Assembly: GCA_944369075.1 (NCBI GenBank)
Contig: CALVXK010000004.1
Coordinates: 73,078 to 115,617, forward strand
Direction of reading: 5' to 3'
DNA: 42,540 nucleotides
Source of the DNA: an uncultured Bacilli bacterium
Lineage (GTDB): Bacteria; Bacillota_I; Bacilli_A; RFN20; CAG-826
The position numbers and the translations under genes are program-made. Of the stretch, positions 17,216 through 25,679 are shown piece by piece. The notes beneath the pieces are model-generated. The model saw only the letters and a list, made by a program, of their open reading frames with translations. It was not told the origin of the DNA and did no database searches. Position 1 is the first letter of the stretch, and every line of letters starts with the position of its first letter.

Positions 17216-18361
17216 TTATTTTTTATAAACTCTTTCACCATGAACGTATACTTCTTCTATTTCATAGTTTCGGTTCATAACTACGAAATCAGCGTATTTT
17301 CCTTCTTTTATTGAACCATATAAATCATCGATGCCAAGCATTTTTGCAGCATTTAAAGAAGTAATATGAGCAGCTTTAACATCATCAATATGAGTAAAAC
17401 TTTTTACGTTTGAAAAAGCTCTATCCATTGTTAAAGTTGATCCAGCTCTAACATCAGTTCCTTTGATCTTACAGTCATGATTAAGTACATAAATAGGAGT
17501 ATTTCCAAGCATATAATCTCCATCAGGTAGACCTGCTGCGCTTAAAGAATCGGTAATACCTACGACTTTCTCATTTCCTTTAATTTTACGAATAAATTCG
17601 ACCATTTCAGGTACCACGTGGATACCATCAAGTATTAATTCGTTATATAAATCCTCAAAATAGAAAGCAGCTGTAGTAATTGAAGGAAAATGTTGATGAA
17701 GTCCTTTCATTGCATTCATACAGTGGGTAACATTAGTGGCTCCGGCCTCGATAGCTTTTTTACAATCATCAAAAGTTGCAGCACTATGCCCCATAGAAAC
17801 CCTAATTCCTTTAGAGACTAAGAATTTAATTGTTTCAACACTACCTGGAAGTTCTGGTGCTATAGTCATATATTTAAATAAACCATTAGAATGCTTGATA
17901 AATTCTTTACATTTTTCGATAGAAGGATTTTGTAAACATTCTTCAAGTTGAGCACCTTTATATTCTTTTGATACGAAAGGTCCTTCAAGATGAATTCCAA
18001 TTATTGATGGTTCACTTTTACTAGCTTCGCTAATTAATGCTTCTTGTTTAAATATTACTTCATCATGTTCAGTTAGTAATGTTGGAAGTAAGGCAGTAAC
18101 ACCATGTAAATGATAAAATTTTAAAACTTCTTTAATTTCATTAACACTCTTAATTGTTGTAAAATCATAGTTATTTCCACCATGAGTGTGTACATCAATA
18201 AAGCCAGGAACCATTATTTTTCCAGTATAATCTACTTCTTCTAACTCTAAATTTAGATTATTGTCGTTAGAAAGAAACTTATCGCTAAAACAGATATCAT
18301 CGTATTCTTCACGATCTTCTTTTACTACCAAAATATTTTTAAATTTCTTTATTTTTTCCAT
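17216..18361 (-). CDS. nagA: N-acetylglucosamine-6-phosphate deacetylase
   Basis: Removes acetate from GlcNAc-6-phosphate, giving glucosamine-6-phosphate. Amidohydrolase fold with metal motif PGFIDVHTHGGNNYDF near 51-66, HLEGPF near 126-131, MGHSAATFDD near 194-203, the substrate site THCMNAMKGLHQ near 215-226, LILDGIHV and VGITDS with the catalytic Asp. Length of 381 is normal. No canonical nagB accompanies it; the NagB-like gene at 24.9 kb has altered active-site residues. It is cotranscribed with the downstream phosphofructokinase, which can take the fructose-6-P formed from amino sugars. Confidence 0.95.
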   Translation of the reverse strand: MEKIKKFKNILVVKEDREEYDDICFSDKFLSNDNNLNLELEEVDYTGKIMVPGFIDVHTHGGNNYDFTTIKSVNEIKEVLKFYHLHGVTALLPTLLTEHDEVIFKQEALISEASKSEPSIIGIHLEGPFVSKEYKGAQLEECLQNPSIEKCKEFIKHSNGLFKYMTIAPELPGSVETIKFLVSKGIRVSMGHSAATFDDCKKAIEAGATNVTHCMNAMKGLHQHFPSITTAAFYFEDLYNELILDGIHVVPEMVEFIRKIKGNEKVVGITDSLSAAGLPDGDYMLGNTPIYVLNHDCKIKGTDVRAGSTLTMDRAFSNVKSFTHIDDVKAAHITSLNAAKMLGIDDLYGSIKEGKYADFVVMNRNYEIEEVYVHGERVYKK

Positions 18362-18422
18362 AGCACTTTCTATCCTTTTTATCTAATAATAAGCACTAAA
18401 TACTGCTTTTAAAATTAATGAA

Positions 18423-18428
18423 ATTATA
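18423..18428 (-). promoter_or_regulatory. Extended -10 promoter element of nagA
   Basis: Minus strand reads ATGCTATAAT, a consensus TATAAT at 18428-18423 with an extended TG motif, about 60 bases upstream of nagA. The -35 is weak, in keeping with an extended -10 promoter. Confidence 0.5.
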
Positions 18429-18446
18429 GCATAATTATCATAGTTT

Positions 18447-18487
18447 TTGACTTATTTAATGAAAAATCTTTAAACTTTTCGTTTAAA
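18447..18487 (+). promoter_or_regulatory. Promoter and palindrome upstream of the epimerase-like gene
   Basis: TTGACT at 18447-18452 is followed after 17 bases by TTAAAC (18470-18475). Overlapping it is the inverted repeat TTTAAAC-TTTTC-GTTTAAA (18469-18487), which contains TTTCGTTT, the half-site also present in the palindrome next to deoR. It may be a repressor site. Confidence 0.4.
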
Positions 18488-18504
18488 AGATAAAGGAGTT
18501 TCAA

Positions 18505-19380
18505 ATGGAAGAGATTAGCAACGAATATCTTAAAATATCAATTAATGAAATTGGTGCAAGTTTAACATCAATTCTTTCAATAAAACGTAATAAAGAATTA
18601 CTCTATCAAGTTGAAGAAGGTTCTTGGGGCTTTCAAGATGTTGTTTTATTCCCTTTAATTGGTAAAGGTGAATATGAATTTAATAATACTCATTATTCTT
18701 TCCCTTTAAGACATGGTCTTGTAAGAGATAAAAAGTTTAAAGTTATTGATAAATCTTCAATAGTTTTAACTTTAAGATATGAATCAACAACTGAAGATCT
18801 AGCTTTTTATCCTTTTAAATTTACCTTCGATATTACTTATATGTTATTAAAAAATAAAATTGTCGTTAGAACAAAAGTTTATAACGACAATGATAATAAA
18901 GAAGATAGCCCTTTAATTTATTCTTATGGTTCTCATACTGGACTTAAAGCTTCTTCAACATCAGGAAGTATTTTACTTTCTAATCAAGAAAATAAAGATA
19001 TTACATTTTATCCTTTAGATAAAAATGGACTAATTGATGTTGACCATCCACTAAACTTTTTAGAACTAAATAATAACGATGTAAATTTATCTTTAAATAA
19101 AGAAACGTTTAAAAAATACGATACTTTAATATTTAAAAATAATTCAGGTGAAGTAATTTTAGATAGTGGACTAAATTATAAAGTTAAATATTCATTTAAT
19201 GCACCTTTATATGCTATTTGGTCAAATAAAGATAAAGGTGAATTTGTTTGTATTGAACCTTGGTGGGGTGTTTCAAATTATGTAAATGAATCTAACACTA
19301 TAGAAGATAGACTTTTTATTAATAAAACATTTATTACAAATGAATATTGTTATTCTTTAGAATTTATTTTTAATGATTAA
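18505..19380 (+). CDS. Aldose 1-epimerase family protein (LacX-like)
   Basis: 291 residues of the galactose-mutarotase-like fold. Typical points are the early ISINEIGASLTSI, FPLIGKGEYEF, FPLRHGLVRDKKF with the conserved His near 71-76, and a C-terminal FVCIEPWWGVSNYVNES near 250-266. The family interconverts sugar anomers or binds hexose-6-phosphates; the exact substrate is not evident. AAAGGAG at 18492-18498 precedes the ATG. The end overlaps the end of the convergent deoR gene by 11 bases. Confidence 0.8.
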   Translation: MEEISNEYLKISINEIGASLTSILSIKRNKELLYQVEEGSWGFQDVVLFPLIGKGEYEFNNTHYSFPLRHGLVRDKKFKVIDKSSIVLTLRYESTTEDLAFYPFKFTFDITYMLLKNKIVVRTKVYNDNDNKEDSPLIYSYGSHTGLKASSTSGSILLSNQENKDITFYPLDKNGLIDVDHPLNFLELNNNDVNLSLNKETFKKYDTLIFKNNSGEVILDSGLNYKVKYSFNAPLYAIWSNKDKGEFVCIEPWWGVSNYVNESNTIEDRLFINKTFITNEYCYSLEFIFND

Positions 19381-20134
19381 TATCAACTAAATCTAATTTT
19401 AATTTATATAAATTAAAATAATCTATATATTCTTTAGATAAATTAGAATCTGTAACTAATTCACTTACTTGGTTTACTGGGAATTGAACTAGTAAACCTC
19501 TTTTATCAAACTTAGAAGAGTCAGTAATAATAATTATTTTTCTTGCAGATTCAGCCATATTTCTAATAGCGTCAGTTCTTAAAGAATCGCTTCCCATAAA
19601 ACCAGCATTTTTAACAAATCCATCTGTTCCAATAAAAATTTTATCAACGAAGAATTGTCTAGAACTACTTCTAACAAGTGGGCCTACTAAAACTTGAGCA
19701 TCTTTTTGTAATTCTCCACCAAGCAAAATAATATGATTATTGCCTAATTTTGATGCGTGTTCAGCAATATAAATTGAATGAGTAATAATTGTTACTCCGG
19801 GTTTAGTTTTGGCAATTTCTTCAGCAAGTAATGCGCAAGTTGATCCACTACCAATTAAAACAGATTCATTCATATCAATTAATGAAGCAGCTTTTATAGC
19901 AACTTTTCTTTTAATTTCATAGTTAATTGATAATCTATTTACAATATCAGCAGTATTCTTTTTTAAAGCATAACCATGGTGTCTAATTAAAACACCATAA
20001 TCATTTAATACATCTAAATCTTTTCTAATCGTAACTTCACTTACTTCTAATCTATTAGATAAGTCTTTGACGCTAATTTTCTTCTCAACATCGACCATCT
20101 CGACGATTTTAGCTTGTCTTTTATTTATTTTCAT
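19370..20134 (-). CDS. DeoR family transcriptional regulator
   Basis: 254 residues. N-terminal winged helix-turn-helix (residues 3-58, KRQAKIVEMV...VSEVTIRKDLDVLNDYGVLIRHHG) and a C-terminal DeoRC sugar-phosphate sensor (about 75-230) with IGSGSTCALLAEEI near 95-108 and FIGTDGF near 164-170. DeoR proteins usually repress sugar catabolic genes and respond to a phosphorylated intermediate. The gene is divergent from the TauE/SafE gene, and a perfect 12-bp palindrome lies between its promoter elements, which suggests autoregulation and control of the neighbour. AAGGAA precedes the ATG. Confidence 0.92.
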   Translation of the reverse strand: MKINKRQAKIVEMVDVEKKISVKDLSNRLEVSEVTIRKDLDVLNDYGVLIRHHGYALKKNTADIVNRLSINYEIKRKVAIKAASLIDMNESVLIGSGSTCALLAEEIAKTKPGVTIITHSIYIAEHASKLGNNHIILLGGELQKDAQVLVGPLVRSSSRQFFVDKIFIGTDGFVKNAGFMGSDSLRTDAIRNMAESARKIIIITDSSKFDKRGLLVQFPVNQVSELVTDSNLSKEYIDYFNLYKLKLDLVDINH

Positions 20135-20177
20135 TATTAAATTTCCTTTTCTTTTATAGTTTCGAACTATGTTTCGT

Positions 20178-20221
20178 ATTATACTATATTTCTTTCGTTT
20201 CTTCTACATAAACGAAAGAAA
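20178..20221. promoter_or_regulatory. deoR promoter -10 and 12-bp palindromic operator
   Basis: A minus-strand TATAAT lies at 20183-20178. Upstream of it is the perfect inverted repeat TTTCTTTCGTTT (20189-20200) / AAACGAAAGAAA (20210-20221) with a 9-base centre. It covers the deoR promoter between -10 and beyond -35 and lies upstream of the plus-strand tauE-like gene, so it is a good candidate DeoR operator. Confidence 0.55.
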
Positions 20222-20301
20222 TATTTTCATTTTATTATTATTAATTATATTAATAATAATATTCTTTAAATTCTATATTTATAAGAGTATTATAAGCCTA
20301 T

Positions 20302-21156
20302 ATGATTTATTATTTTATTTTTCCATTAGTTGTAATTATTGCTTCAATTGTTGGAGCAATCGCTGGTATTGGCGGCGGTGTTATTATTAGACCAGTACTT
20401 GATGCGTTTAACTACTTTGATACCGCCGAAATTACAAATATGATTTCTACTTTCTGCGTCATATTTGGTACATCTACTTCGATTATTAGACATATCGCTT
20501 CAAAATCGAAGATTGAGAACTGGAAAACAGCAGTATTCTTAGGTATAGGCGCTGTAATTGGCGGTGTTATTGGACAATTCTTATTTGGGTTTGTAAAAGA
20601 TGCTTCAAATGATGACATTTTAAAAATAACTCAATCGATAATTCTTATTCTTTTACTCATATTTGTAATTATTTATATGCAAATATTCCTACCAAAAGGA
20701 AAAGTTATGCATATCAAAAACTTCATTGTTACAATTATTATTGGTATATTCTTAGGAATTTGCTCTACTTTCTTAGGAATTGGTGGTGGTCCAATTAATG
20801 TTGCTGTTTTACTTCTTTTCTTTGGAATGGATATGAAACAAGCTGCAATTAACTCACTTATCACAATTATATTCTCTCAACTTTCAAAAATTGTAATGGC
20901 AGGAATTGATGGAACTTTTGTAACAATTTTCTCACAATGTACAACCGATTTAGCAAATGGCACTCCTGATCAAGTTTGGTGGCTATTCTTAGTTATTCTT
21001 GTTCCTATATCAATTATTGGTTCACTTCTTGGAACTTGGTTTAATAAGAAAATGACTAATAAAGGCGTTTCTATTGTGTATACTGCAACTACTGTCGCAA
21101 TTATTTTGATTAATATTTATATTATTGTTAATTCATCAATATCGCTTTTAGCTTAA
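20302..21156 (+). CDS. TauE/SafE family sulfite/organosulfonate exporter-like protein
   Basis: 284-residue membrane protein with about eight hydrophobic segments. Its two halves each carry the family Gly-rich motif (AIAGIGGGVIIRPVL near 16-30 and TFLGIGGGPINVAVLL near 154-169). Family members export sulfite, sulfoacetate or related small anions, though many are uncharacterised. It is divergent from deoR and separated from it by a candidate operator. The neighbouring importer operon contains a NitT/TauT-type ABC system, which makes a sulfur compound worth considering. No clear Shine-Dalgarno before the ATG. Confidence 0.85.
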   Translation: MIYYFIFPLVVIIASIVGAIAGIGGGVIIRPVLDAFNYFDTAEITNMISTFCVIFGTSTSIIRHIASKSKIENWKTAVFLGIGAVIGGVIGQFLFGFVKDASNDDILKITQSIILILLLIFVIIYMQIFLPKGKVMHIKNFIVTIIIGIFLGICSTFLGIGGGPINVAVLLLFFGMDMKQAAINSLITIIFSQLSKIVMAGIDGTFVTIFSQCTTDLANGTPDQVWWLFLVILVPISIIGSLLGTWFNKKMTNKGVSIVYTATTVAIILINIYIIVNSSISLLA

Positions 21157-21182
21157 AATAGACAAAGAAAAATATATCTAAA

Positions 21183-21208
21183 GATAGCAAAAATTGCTAT
21201 CTTTTTTA
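21183..21208. terminator. Terminator after the TauE/SafE gene
   Basis: Stem GATAGCAA (21183-21190) / TTGCTATC (21194-21201), three-base loop, six Ts. It overlaps the stop of the convergent lipoprotein gene, so it may serve both strands. Confidence 0.8.
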
Positions 21209-21751
21209 AGAAATATAGTTATAAACTAATTCACCATCTACTTCATAAACATAATGGGAACCAGCATATCTAAAAATAAAATATTCTTCTGGCTTATCAT
21301 TTCTATTTTCAAATAAAAGATCTATATCGTCTTTTGATGTTACCAAATCGATTCCATCATTATAACTTTTTGCAAAATCTTTATCTAAAATATATTTTTC
21401 ATATGTATTTAATACATCATCATAACTACTTTTGATCTTCCATTCTACTTCAAAAGGCGAAAAATATTCACCTAGTTCATCGTATCCAAATATCATTAAA
21501 GTATCTTTAGAATCTAAACTTCCATAAGTTACAAATGTCTTACAATAAAAATTTAAATTATAATTTGTTCCATCTAAAAGATAGTTATTGTAGGCAACTC
21601 CTTCGCTTACAAAATATAAATCTGAATATCCTATTTCGAGAGTTGCTTTATCAATAATTTTTTCTCTAGTTGGCATTTCATAAAATAAATTGCAAGAACA
21701 CAAGAAAGGTAAAACAAGTAAACCAATAAATCTAAATAATATCTTTTTCAT
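21206..21751 (-). CDS. Predicted lipoprotein of unknown function
   Basis: 181 residues beginning with a lipoprotein signal: KK, a hydrophobic stretch FRFIGLLVLPFL and lipobox LCSC with Cys at residue 20. The mature part is rich in Asp, Tyr, Phe and Glu and probably beta-rich. No family is recognised. It follows the ABC-importer operon on the same strand but a hairpin at 21762-21786 separates them, so it may be read at a lower level or from its own promoter. Surface-anchored location is the only firm prediction. Confidence 0.65.
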   Translation of the reverse strand: MKKILFRFIGLLVLPFLCSCNLFYEMPTREKIIDKATLEIGYSDLYFVSEGVAYNNYLLDGTNYNLNFYCKTFVTYGSLDSKDTLMIFGYDELGEYFSPFEVEWKIKSSYDDVLNTYEKYILDKDFAKSYNDGIDLVTSKDDIDLLFENRNDKPEEYFIFRYAGSHYVYEVDGELVYNYIS

Positions 21752-21761
21752 AATTTAATAA

Positions 21762-21786
21762 AGAAGGTAGCATTGAGCTACCTTCT
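21762..21786 (-). terminator. Hairpin at the end of the importer operon
   Basis: Ten-bp stem AGAAGGTAGC (21762-21771) / GCTACCTTCT (21777-21786), five-base loop. On the minus strand it is followed by a modest T-rich tail, so it may be a partial terminator that sets a lower level for the lipoprotein gene. Confidence 0.55.
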
Positions 21787-21822
21787 AATAATATCAACTT
21801 TTAATTATTTTATTAATATTAA

Positions 21823-22917
21823 TTATGCTAAAGCTTCACATGCTTCTTTTAAGTATGAGAAGTCAGTTGCCTTTTCTGCAGTAACAGAATCTGACATTTC
21901 AGCTGAAGTTTGTGATGCTCTAATATTTTCGACATATTGCATAGCTCTACCATCATTTAAGATTTCGAGTTGTTCTTTAGCGCCTAACCATTGAGCGATA
22001 TCAACGGCGCCTGTAGCTGTATATGTTCCAGCTGTAACTACTTCAACGTCTTTTTCGGATTCTTCTGGATTATCTCTTCTGAAATTCATACCTTTGACTA
22101 ATCCTCTCATGAATTTCTTGAATGTTTCTTCATGAGTTTCTAACCAGCTAGCATTGACAGCCCAAGTAGATGGAGTATATGTTTCTGGGAAGTGTGTTAA
22201 TGTTGAAGCGACCATTGTAAAGTTAGCACTATCTTCGATTAATGTTGTGGAAACTGGAGCGAATGCAACACAGAAATCATATTCACCGTTTTGCATAGCA
22301 ACACCAACGTTAGCATTGGATGCTTGTGAAACATTAACTTTATTTGCTTCCTCATATGTTGATAAACCTTCTGGAAGGTTATTTCCTTCAAGGTCAGTCC
22401 ACCAAAGTTTTTCTGAATCTGCTAAATCAGCGTTAAGTGTATTTAATAAGTTTGTCCAGAATGTTAATGGTGTAGCGTTTTGATCGAATGCAACTGTTGC
22501 ACCTTTTAAAGCTTCAACTAAATCTTCTTTTGGTGACTCTGCAGTAAGACCTTTTCCTTTTCCAGTATTAGAAGCAATTAACTTATCATCGTTTGTTAAG
22601 TTATCAAGAGCGACTAATTTAATTTCTTGCTTATCTGTGAAATAGTTCCAAGCAACACCGTTACCCATGAATGAAACATCGATTTGTCCTGCAACTAAAG
22701 CAGCTGCTAAAGCTGGACCTTCACCTGTTTGAGCATCGATTGTAACGCCTTCTTCTTCAAAGAATCCTTGATTAATTGCACTATAACCTGCACCAGCACC
22801 AAAGTTTAAGTGTAAACCTAAACGAACAGTATCTGTAGCTGTTTCACCACAACTTGTGAGCGAACCAACCAATGCACTAAGTGCAACGAGTCCTGTTAAT
22901 AATTTAATTTTCTTCAT
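21823..22917 (-). CDS. ABC transporter substrate-binding lipoprotein, NitT/TauT (NMT1/SsuA) type
   Basis: 364 residues. Lipoprotein signal MKKIKLLTGLVALSALVGSLTSC with lipobox LTSC (Cys 23). The mature protein starts VRLGLHLNFGAGAGYSAINQGFFEEEGVTID and has GEGPALAAALVAGQIDVSFMG, the pattern of SsuA/TauA/ThiY-type binding proteins. These proteins bind sulfonates, nitrate, thiamine pyrimidine or similar small molecules. Substrate cannot be read from the sequence. It is the last gene of the operon that starts with TPI-like, LarA-like and NagB-like enzymes (45 bp after the ATPase), so the imported molecule probably feeds these enzymes. Confidence 0.87.
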   Translation of the reverse strand: MKKIKLLTGLVALSALVGSLTSCGETATDTVRLGLHLNFGAGAGYSAINQGFFEEEGVTIDAQTGEGPALAAALVAGQIDVSFMGNGVAWNYFTDKQEIKLVALDNLTNDDKLIASNTGKGKGLTAESPKEDLVEALKGATVAFDQNATPLTFWTNLLNTLNADLADSEKLWWTDLEGNNLPEGLSTYEEANKVNVSQASNANVGVAMQNGEYDFCVAFAPVSTTLIEDSANFTMVASTLTHFPETYTPSTWAVNASWLETHEETFKKFMRGLVKGMNFRRDNPEESEKDVEVVTAGTYTATGAVDIAQWLGAKEQLEILNDGRAMQYVENIRASQTSAEMSDSVTAEKATDFSYLKEACEALA

Positions 22918-22962
22918 TTTTAATCTCCTTCAAATTATATTTAAATTTAATTATTACCTAAA

Positions 22963-23871
22963 TTACTTATTGTTAATGCTTCCGCTATCAACATACATCT
23001 TATAAACAACATCCCAAATATGATTTCTATATTCTTGGAATTTTGGCTCAAGTTTTGTAGCTTGTGTACGAGGATATGGTAAGTCAATATCAATAACTTC
23101 TTTAACTTGGCCTGGTCTTGCGCTCATGATAATGACTCTTGAAGCAAGTAAGACGCATTCATCAACATCGTGGGTAATAAAGAAACATGTTTTTCTTTCT
23201 TTTTCCCATGTTCTTAATAAGTCTTCTTGTAATTGAGATCTTGTTTGAGCATCAAGAGCACCAAATGGTTCGTCAAGAAGTAAAACTTCAGAATTTAAAG
23301 CATAGCCTCTAGCAATAGCAACTCTTTGCTTCATGCCTCCCGATAATTCTTTTGGGTATTTATTAGCGAAAGCACCGAGTTGAACCATATCAATATATTT
23401 ATTTGCTATAGCTTCTCTTTCTATTTTAGAATATTTAACTTTTTTCATTACTGGAACACGATTACCTTTATCATCTAAAGTGTAAACTTGTTCTTCTTTG
23501 CCTGTTTCTTTATTAAATTTAGTTTTTGGTACTAAATGTCTAATGAACTTCGTAGCATAAAGAACATTTTTCTTAACCGTTAACCAAGGGAATAATGCAT
23601 ATTGTTGGAAAATAATTCCTCTATCAGGACCTGGACCAAGAATAGGTCTTCCATGAATTGTTGCACTTCCACTAGTTGGTTGTTCAAGACCACCAATAAT
23701 ATTTAATAATGTTGTTTTGCCACAGCCAGATGGACCAACAACACAAATAAATTCATTTTCTTTAATTTCGAGGTTAACTCCATTTAAAGCGACAACGTCA
23801 TCTCCGTTTTCGACTGGATAAATCTTTTTAACGTTATCAATTTTAATAACTACTTTGCCTGTATTTTCCAT
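22963..23871 (-). CDS. ABC transporter ATP-binding protein, NitT/TauT type
   Basis: Energises import by the adjacent permease. Walker [10 protein letters not shown] at 46-54, Q-loop [11 protein letters not shown] at 86-96, signature LSGGMKQR at 176-183, Walker [13 protein letters not shown] at 196-207 and a downstream switch His in [10 protein letters not shown]. At 302 residues it is about 45 longer than usual. The extra residues lie between the Q-loop and the signature (about 110-150) and are rich in Lys and Glu. Lies 18 bp after the permease gene with an AGGAG between. SsuB/TauB-like by motif pattern. Confidence 0.93.
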   Translation of the reverse strand: MENTGKVVIKIDNVKKIYPVENGDDVVALNGVNLEIKENEFICVVGPSGCGKTTLLNIIGGLEQPTSGSATIHGRPILGPGPDRGIIFQQYALFPWLTVKKNVLYATKFIRHLVPKTKFNKETGKEEQVYTLDDKGNRVPVMKKVKYSKIEREAIANKYIDMVQLGAFANKYPKELSGGMKQRVAIARGYALNSEVLLLDEPFGALDAQTRSQLQEDLLRTWEKERKTCFFITHDVDECVLLASRVIIMSARPGQVKEVIDIDLPYPRTQATKLEPKFQEYRNHIWDVVYKMYVDSGSINNK

Positions 23872-23889
23872 AACTATCTCCTCAAAATT

Positions 23890-24846
23890 CTATTTCCATC
23901 TTGTTAATTTCTTTTCGATAACAAGTAATCCTTTATCAAAGATAATACCGAAAATACCTAAGACGAGAATACCCATAATACAGTTATCCATTTGTAATCT
24001 ACTACCTTGGCTGTTAATAAAGGCGCCAAGACCAAAGGCTGTACCAGTCAACTCAGAAGCAACAAGGGTTGTCATTGCAGCACCAACACCAAGTCTCATA
24101 GCTGTAAGAATGAATGGGAATGCGCTAGGAACGATAACACCTAAGAATAAGTTTCTATCTCTAGCACCAAATGTATAAGCTGCTTTAACCAATGTTAAAT
24201 CAACGTTTCTAACACCTTGATAGATTGTAACAGTCATCGTTAAGAAAACTGCTAAGAAAATAATAAAGTATTTTGAATTTTCACTAGTACCTAAAGCCGC
24301 AACAACAACTGGTACGTAAGCGATAGGTGGAACACATCTTAAGAATTGAATAAATGGATCAAAGAATGCTCTAACAGGTTTATACCAAGCCATTAAGAAT
24401 GCAACTGGAATTGATAAAACTAATGCAATCAAATAACCTACAACAATTCTTTGTAATGAGAATCCAAGATGTCTCCACAAGTTTGTACTTGCAATTGCTT
24501 GATTGTAGAATGCTTGACAGACATCAATTGGTGAAGATAAGAATGAAGTTTTTCCGTTAATTTCGCAAACATAAGCGTAAATAAACCAAATAATTATAAC
24601 GAATATGACTCCACCAATACCAACAAGTGCTGTTTTCCAACTAGCCCATAAAGAGAAGTCTTTCATCTTTTTAGGACCACTTGTTTCAACGTCGTTTACT
24701 GGTTTAGAAAGCCTACTTAAATCGACAGCAGCAATAGCCTCATTTTTCTTTGCAATACTGTTTTTAATAAACTTTGGAGTTAATTTTTCTTTTAACCAGC
24801 CACGTGGTTTTTTCACCTTTGGAGTTTTTACTTTCTTTTCTCCCAT
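23890..24846 (-). CDS. ABC transporter permease, NitT/TauT type
   Basis: 318 residues. A basic, Lys/Pro-rich cytoplasmic N-terminus of about 70 residues precedes six membrane segments. The family EAA-type loop is visible as VKAAYTFGARDRNLFLGVIVPSAFPFILTAMRLGVGAAMTTLVASELTG near 205-255. RCVPPIAYVPVVVAALG near 165-182 is typical of SsuC/TauC-like permeases. The gene starts 11 bp after the NagB-like stop with AAGGAG between, in one operon with ATPase and binding protein. Substrate unknown. Confidence 0.92.
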   Translation of the reverse strand: MGEKKVKTPKVKKPRGWLKEKLTPKFIKNSIAKKNEAIAAVDLSRLSKPVNDVETSGPKKMKDFSLWASWKTALVGIGGVIFVIIIWFIYAYVCEINGKTSFLSSPIDVCQAFYNQAIASTNLWRHLGFSLQRIVVGYLIALVLSIPVAFLMAWYKPVRAFFDPFIQFLRCVPPIAYVPVVVAALGTSENSKYFIIFLAVFLTMTVTIYQGVRNVDLTLVKAAYTFGARDRNLFLGVIVPSAFPFILTAMRLGVGAAMTTLVASELTGTAFGLGAFINSQGSRLQMDNCIMGILVLGIFGIIFDKGLLVIEKKLTRWK

Positions 24847-24857
24847 AACCTTTCTCC

Positions 24858-25679
24858 TTACTCAGCAACTTCTTCACTTATTCCAATTCTAGTATCAGGA
24901 TGATCTTGGAGTAAGCTTACAGGGAAGAATACTGATTTATCTAAGAAACTAGCTCTTCTAACAACTGATTTATGCCAGTTTCTAAAGCAATATAATCTAA
25001 TTTTCTTAGCTTTTAAGATTTCTTTGAAACCAATTGTAATTGCATATTTTGGAACTAAATAATAAGCACCATCATAATCATCCATTGAATTAACTACTCT
25101 AGTTTCTTCAGAGATTTTCACAACTCTAGTTCCTAAATTTTTATACGCTCCAATATCAATTGTTTCACCAACATGAGGAGGTTCATTAAATGCAACGTGT
25201 CCAGTAATACCTATACCACCAAAGCAGATATCAACTCCACCATGTTCTTCAATAACCTTATCGATTAAATCGATATTATTTGGATTTGGAAATATTCTTT
25301 GACTTTCATCCATTAATAAGTCTTTATCAATTTGGTTATAGCATAATCTATACATTGTGTTTTTGAATGAAAGAGTATCTTCTTCGCTAAGAAGTGTATC
25401 TTCATCAACCATGTATTCGTCCATGTTGATGAAGGTCACATTCTTGAGGGGGATTCTTTCTTTGTTCACAATTTCTACAAAGTATTTATATTGACCAACA
25501 GGTCCAAGTGGCACAATGAATAAAGTTTTCTTTCCTTTTTCATTATTTTCTTTAATGGTATCAGCCATTAAAATTGCCATTTCCTTAAAAGTAGTTTCCT
25601 TATCTTTATAAATATCAATAGGAATTTTACCTTTTGTAAGTTCTTCTCCTTTTAAAGATAACCATTCTTTATTATTCAT
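24858..25679 (-). CDS. NagB-like sugar isomerase/deaminase paralogue with altered active site
   Basis: Glucosamine-6-phosphate isomerase-like fold, 273 residues. FINMDEYM (84-91) keeps the Asp (D87) equivalent to D72 of NagB. GGIGITGHVAFNEP (154-167) keeps His161 and Glu166, but the Asp of GxGxDGH (NagB D141) is Thr159. The N-terminal phosphate loop TGSTP is replaced by PLGPVGQY (57-64). A true GlcN-6-P deaminase is therefore doubtful; some other aldose-ketose type reaction, maybe on a substrate with no phosphate, is inferred. The ATG at 25679 has GGAGG nine bases upstream; the ATG at 25688 abuts it and is rejected. It overlaps the LarA-like gene by 8 bases. Confidence 0.8.
   Translation of the reverse strand: MNNKEWLSLKGEELTKGKIPIDIYKDKETTFKEMAILMADTIKENNEKGKKTLFIVPLGPVGQYKYFVEIVNKERIPLKNVTFINMDEYMVDEDTLLSEEDTLSFKNTMYRLCYNQIDKDLLMDESQRIFPNPNNIDLIDKVIEEHGGVDICFGGIGITGHVAFNEPPHVGETIDIGAYKNLGTRVVKISEETRVVNSMDDYDGAYYLVPKYAITIGFKEILKAKKIRLYCFRNWHKSVVRRASFLDKSVFFPVSLLQDHPDTRIGISEEVAE

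Noticed and set aside
24858..25679. Complete NagA-NagB amino sugar pathway in the window
   Set aside because: The NagB-like protein lacks the Asp of GxGxDGH and the phosphate loop, and sits in another operon, so it should not be taken as the partner of nagA.
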